The notes beneath the pieces are model-generated. The model saw only the letters and a list, made by a program, of their open reading frames with translations. It had not been told where the DNA came from and did not search any database. Below are positions 62,166-64,000 of a DNA stretch of 64,000 nt, in pieces (position 1 is the stretch's first letter; each line of letters starts with the position of its first letter). Origin of the DNA: Oceaniferula spumae (GTDB lineage: Bacteria; Verrucomicrobiota; Verrucomicrobiia; Verrucomicrobiales; Akkermansiaceae); NCBI RefSeq assembly GCF_042849255.1, contig NZ_AP026866.1:682001-746000 (forward strand), in the 5' to 3' direction. The translations under genes and the position numbers were made by a program.

Positions 62166-64000
62166 TCAGCTATTTTTGACAAATGGGGGCACGGAACAGC
62201 CGATCGCGTCTGCCGTTGCACGTAGCAGCTCAGCCTCGCGGCTTTCGATGCTCCCGTCATGCATCACCGCCATTCCGAGCATCCGTAGCAGTTGTTTTTT
62301 CACCAGGGGCGTGGCGGCATCGAATTTCTCCAAAGCCTGCTCAACGTTCTTCAATCCACATTCCGAAGGCGGAAGCATTGTCATTGTAGCACCGGATTCT
62401 TCCAAAGCGGATCGATACGCACTTTCCATCTGATCTTCGCCACCTAGTGCTGCCATCGTGGTAAGTAGAACGTTGGACTCCGTTTCCAATTGTTCGATGC
62501 GCCGGTAGCGGATCTTATCATGGCCGGTGCGGCGGAAGTGAGAGTCCAGATGACGCTGCACAATGTGCTGTAACATGAACTCAAAAAGGTCCACTTGCCC
62601 GTCACTGGCGATCAGCCACTGGGTGATTTCGACAAAACGTTCGTATTCGGGAAGACTGAGGCGGCGGAGAGTTGGGATTGCGAGATCGACAAGGGCGATT
62701 TTCACCGATGAGTGTAAATCGGTCAGCTTGTGGTTCCATTCCACGGATAATTCTCCGGCGTCGTGACCGGCGCCTTTTTGAACAAAGAGAACCTCCTCTT
62801 CGCGCAATTGATTGTCCTCGGCTAACAAGAGACCAAAAATAAGCGCTTGGGCTTCCTCTCGGTCATGGCATGCGTGAATCCACTCAGCATCCAGACCGGC
62901 ATGCAGATGGCGACCTACCGCGGCATCAATGCGCGAAGGCTCGCCTAACTGGTTCATTTCACTACGTGCTACACGTGTCTGACCAGGCAGCGGCGGGGGC
63001 GTGGAGGTGTCTCCGGAAAAACCACTGAGTCGGGCATCACGTTGGGCGGCCCTGCCAAGAGCAACATCGGGTAGCTGGGTGCTGATGAATTTACCATCCC
63101 AGCTTTTCTCCAAGGCTTTGATCCGCCGGTCCAGTGGCGGGTGGGTCGCTAGTCCGTAACTGAACATGCCGCCGTCGGCAAAAAAGAGATGGCTGGCCTC
63201 AGCTGCTTTGGCGGCATTGATTTTAGATCCATACTCTTGCCCGCCGATTTTCATCAAGGCTCCGGCGATACCGTTAGTGTCACGAGTGAACTGCACGGCT
63301 GAAGCATCGGCCAGATATTCTCGTTGACGCGAAATGGCGGCCTGAATGAGTCGACCAAAAAAAACTCCGATGCTGCCGACGATCATTAAGCCGACCCCAG
63401 CTAACAGAATTGCAATGACAACACCTCCCCCCCCCTTGTTATCACGTGAGGAGCTGCGCACGTTCATAAATCTTAAGGCGTGAAACAAGGTCCGACCGAT
63501 CATCGAAATCATCAGGATTCCGAAAAGCAAACCCATCAGCCGCATGTTAAGCCGCATGTCACCATTAAGAATATGGCTAAATTCATGAGCCACGACCCCT
63601 TGCAGTTCATCGCGTGTTAGACGCTGTAAACAACCTCGGGTTACAGCAACCACAGCATTTCCAGGTTCGGTTCCGGCGGCAAAGGCATTGATGCCGAGCT
63701 CCTCATCCATGATCCAAATTTCAGGGACCGGAACACCTGAGGCGATAGCCATTTCCTCGACCACATTGACAAGTCGGCGTTCATCCGTATCGGTCGTGTG
63801 TGCATCGACCTGCCGTGCTCCCATATCACGAGCGACCACAGAGCCGCCGCCGTTGAGCTGCATTGATTTGAATAAACTCCCTGTGCCCATCACTCCACCG
63901 GTAATCACAGCGGTGACCAGAAAGACACTGGGCATGAATGGGCTACCAGTGCCAAGATAAGTCATCGCGATCGCTACCACGCCGTAGACGGAGATGATCA
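62166..64000 (-). CDS. M48 family zinc metallopeptidase (HtpX-like), 5' partial
   Basis: The frame stays open to the right edge, so the N-terminus is outside; a GTG at 63980 is an internal option. The zinc motif HEFSH is at about 63573-63587, with the downstream Glu in the REYLADASAVQ segment. Two membrane helices flank the active site (near 63465-63540 and 63365-63430), as in HtpX/BepA-like membrane proteases. The C-terminal ~280 residues are an extra soluble helical region of unknown type. A run of nine G on the coding strand lies at about 63427-63435. Confidence 0.9.
   Translation of the reverse strand, partial: IISVYGVVAIAMTYLGTGSPFMPSVFLVTAVITGGVMGTGSLFKSMQLNGGGSVVARDMGARQVDAHTTDTDERRLVNVVEEMAIASGVPVPEIWIMDEELGINAFAAGTEPGNAVVAVTRGCLQRLTRDELQGVVAHEFSHILNGDMRLNMRLMGLLFGILMISMIGRTLFHALRFMNVRSSSRDNKGGGGVVIAILLAGVGLMIVGSIGVFFGRLIQAAISRQREYLADASAVQFTRDTNGIAGALMKIGGQEYGSKINAAKAAEASHLFFADGGMFSYGLATHPPLDRRIKALEKSWDGKFISTQLPDVALGRAAQRDARLSGFSGDTSTPPPLPGQTRVARSEMNQLGEPSRIDAAVGRHLHAGLDAEWIHACHDREEAQALIFGLLLAEDNQLREEEVLFVQKGAGHDAGELSVEWNHKLTDLHSSVKIALVDLAIPTLRRLSLPEYERFVEITQWLIASDGQVDLFEFMLQHIVQRHLDSHFRRTGHDKIRYRRIEQLETESNVLLTTMAALGGEDQMESAYRSALEESGATMTMLPPSECGLKNVEQALEKFDAATPLVKKQLLRMLGMAVMHDGSIESREAELLRATADAIGCSVPPFVKNS

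Overview
The window looks like a chromosomal segment of a free-living, probably marine member of the Verrucomicrobiota (Verrucomicrobiae). The evidence is a giant PVC-type propeller/HEAT/cytochrome c protein, three type I sulfatases, a DUF1080 protein, a PEP-CTERM protein, a DUF5069 protein, a MoxR/DUF58/BatA-like operon, and lysine/alanine-rich histone-H1-like tails on core proteins. Most genes are housekeeping. There is no rRNA, CRISPR array, recognisable transposase or prophage. The first gene (alpha-2-macroglobulin) and the last (M48 peptidase) are cut by the window edges.

Layout. 1-4.9 kb: alpha-2-macroglobulin and penicillin-binding protein 1C, a classic pair. 5.1-6.9 kb: two overlapping TPM-like genes. 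7.0-10.1 kb: guaA and guaB, separated by an intrinsic terminator. 10.2-12.6 kb: an unidentified P-loop ATPase with a long Pro/Glu/Thr-rich tail, divergent from the next operon. 12.8-20.5 kb: MoxR, DUF58, BatA-like and vWA/GATase-like genes, with a sulfatase close behind. 20.5-25.8 kb: HAD phosphatase, small membrane protein, DUF1080 protein, MurJ with a large insertion, and Sua5. 25.9-33.0 kb: aroK, polyprenyl synthase, nrdR, an unknown gene, HIT, xth, a Cys-rich unknown, prmC and murA. 33.2-39.3 kb: rpoD, rho and lepA. 39.5-44.0 kb: PEP-CTERM protein, DUF2809 protein, a 98-bp inverted-repeat element, glutathione peroxidase, a PLD-like protein, transglutaminase and nagB. 44.0-44.7 kb: tRNA-Glu beside a partial duplication of its own 3' end. 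44.8-51.7 kb: kdsD, a lipoprotein, efp, DUF5069, a Nudix-like protein, fructose-bisphosphate aldolase, membrane protein, a pterin dehydratase-like protein, a lipoprotein and an H1-like basic protein. 51.9-64 kb: a GntR/LacI hybrid regulator, two more sulfatases, ilvA, a secretin-like orphan, the PVC cytochrome and the M48 peptidase.

How the parts may work together. Cell-envelope construction recurs (PBP1C, MurA, MurJ, polyprenyl synthase, KdsD), as do transcription/translation core functions (RpoD, Rho, LepA, EF-P, PrmC, tRNA-Glu, Sua5). The sulfatases with the adjacent regulator suggest use of sulfated polysaccharides. The most unusual signals are: (1) the same H1-like Lys/Ala tail on both the primary sigma factor and Rho, encoded next to each other, with a free-standing H1-like protein 14 kb away; (2) a Gly/Arg-rich enlarged Q-loop and a long disordered Asn/Arg linker in Rho; (3) a soluble insertion of about 170 residues in MurJ; (4) a duplication of the tRNA-Glu 3' end plus an adjoining hairpin, bracketing a small hairpin-rich segment. 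Function calls come from motif recognition by eye; no database search was run.
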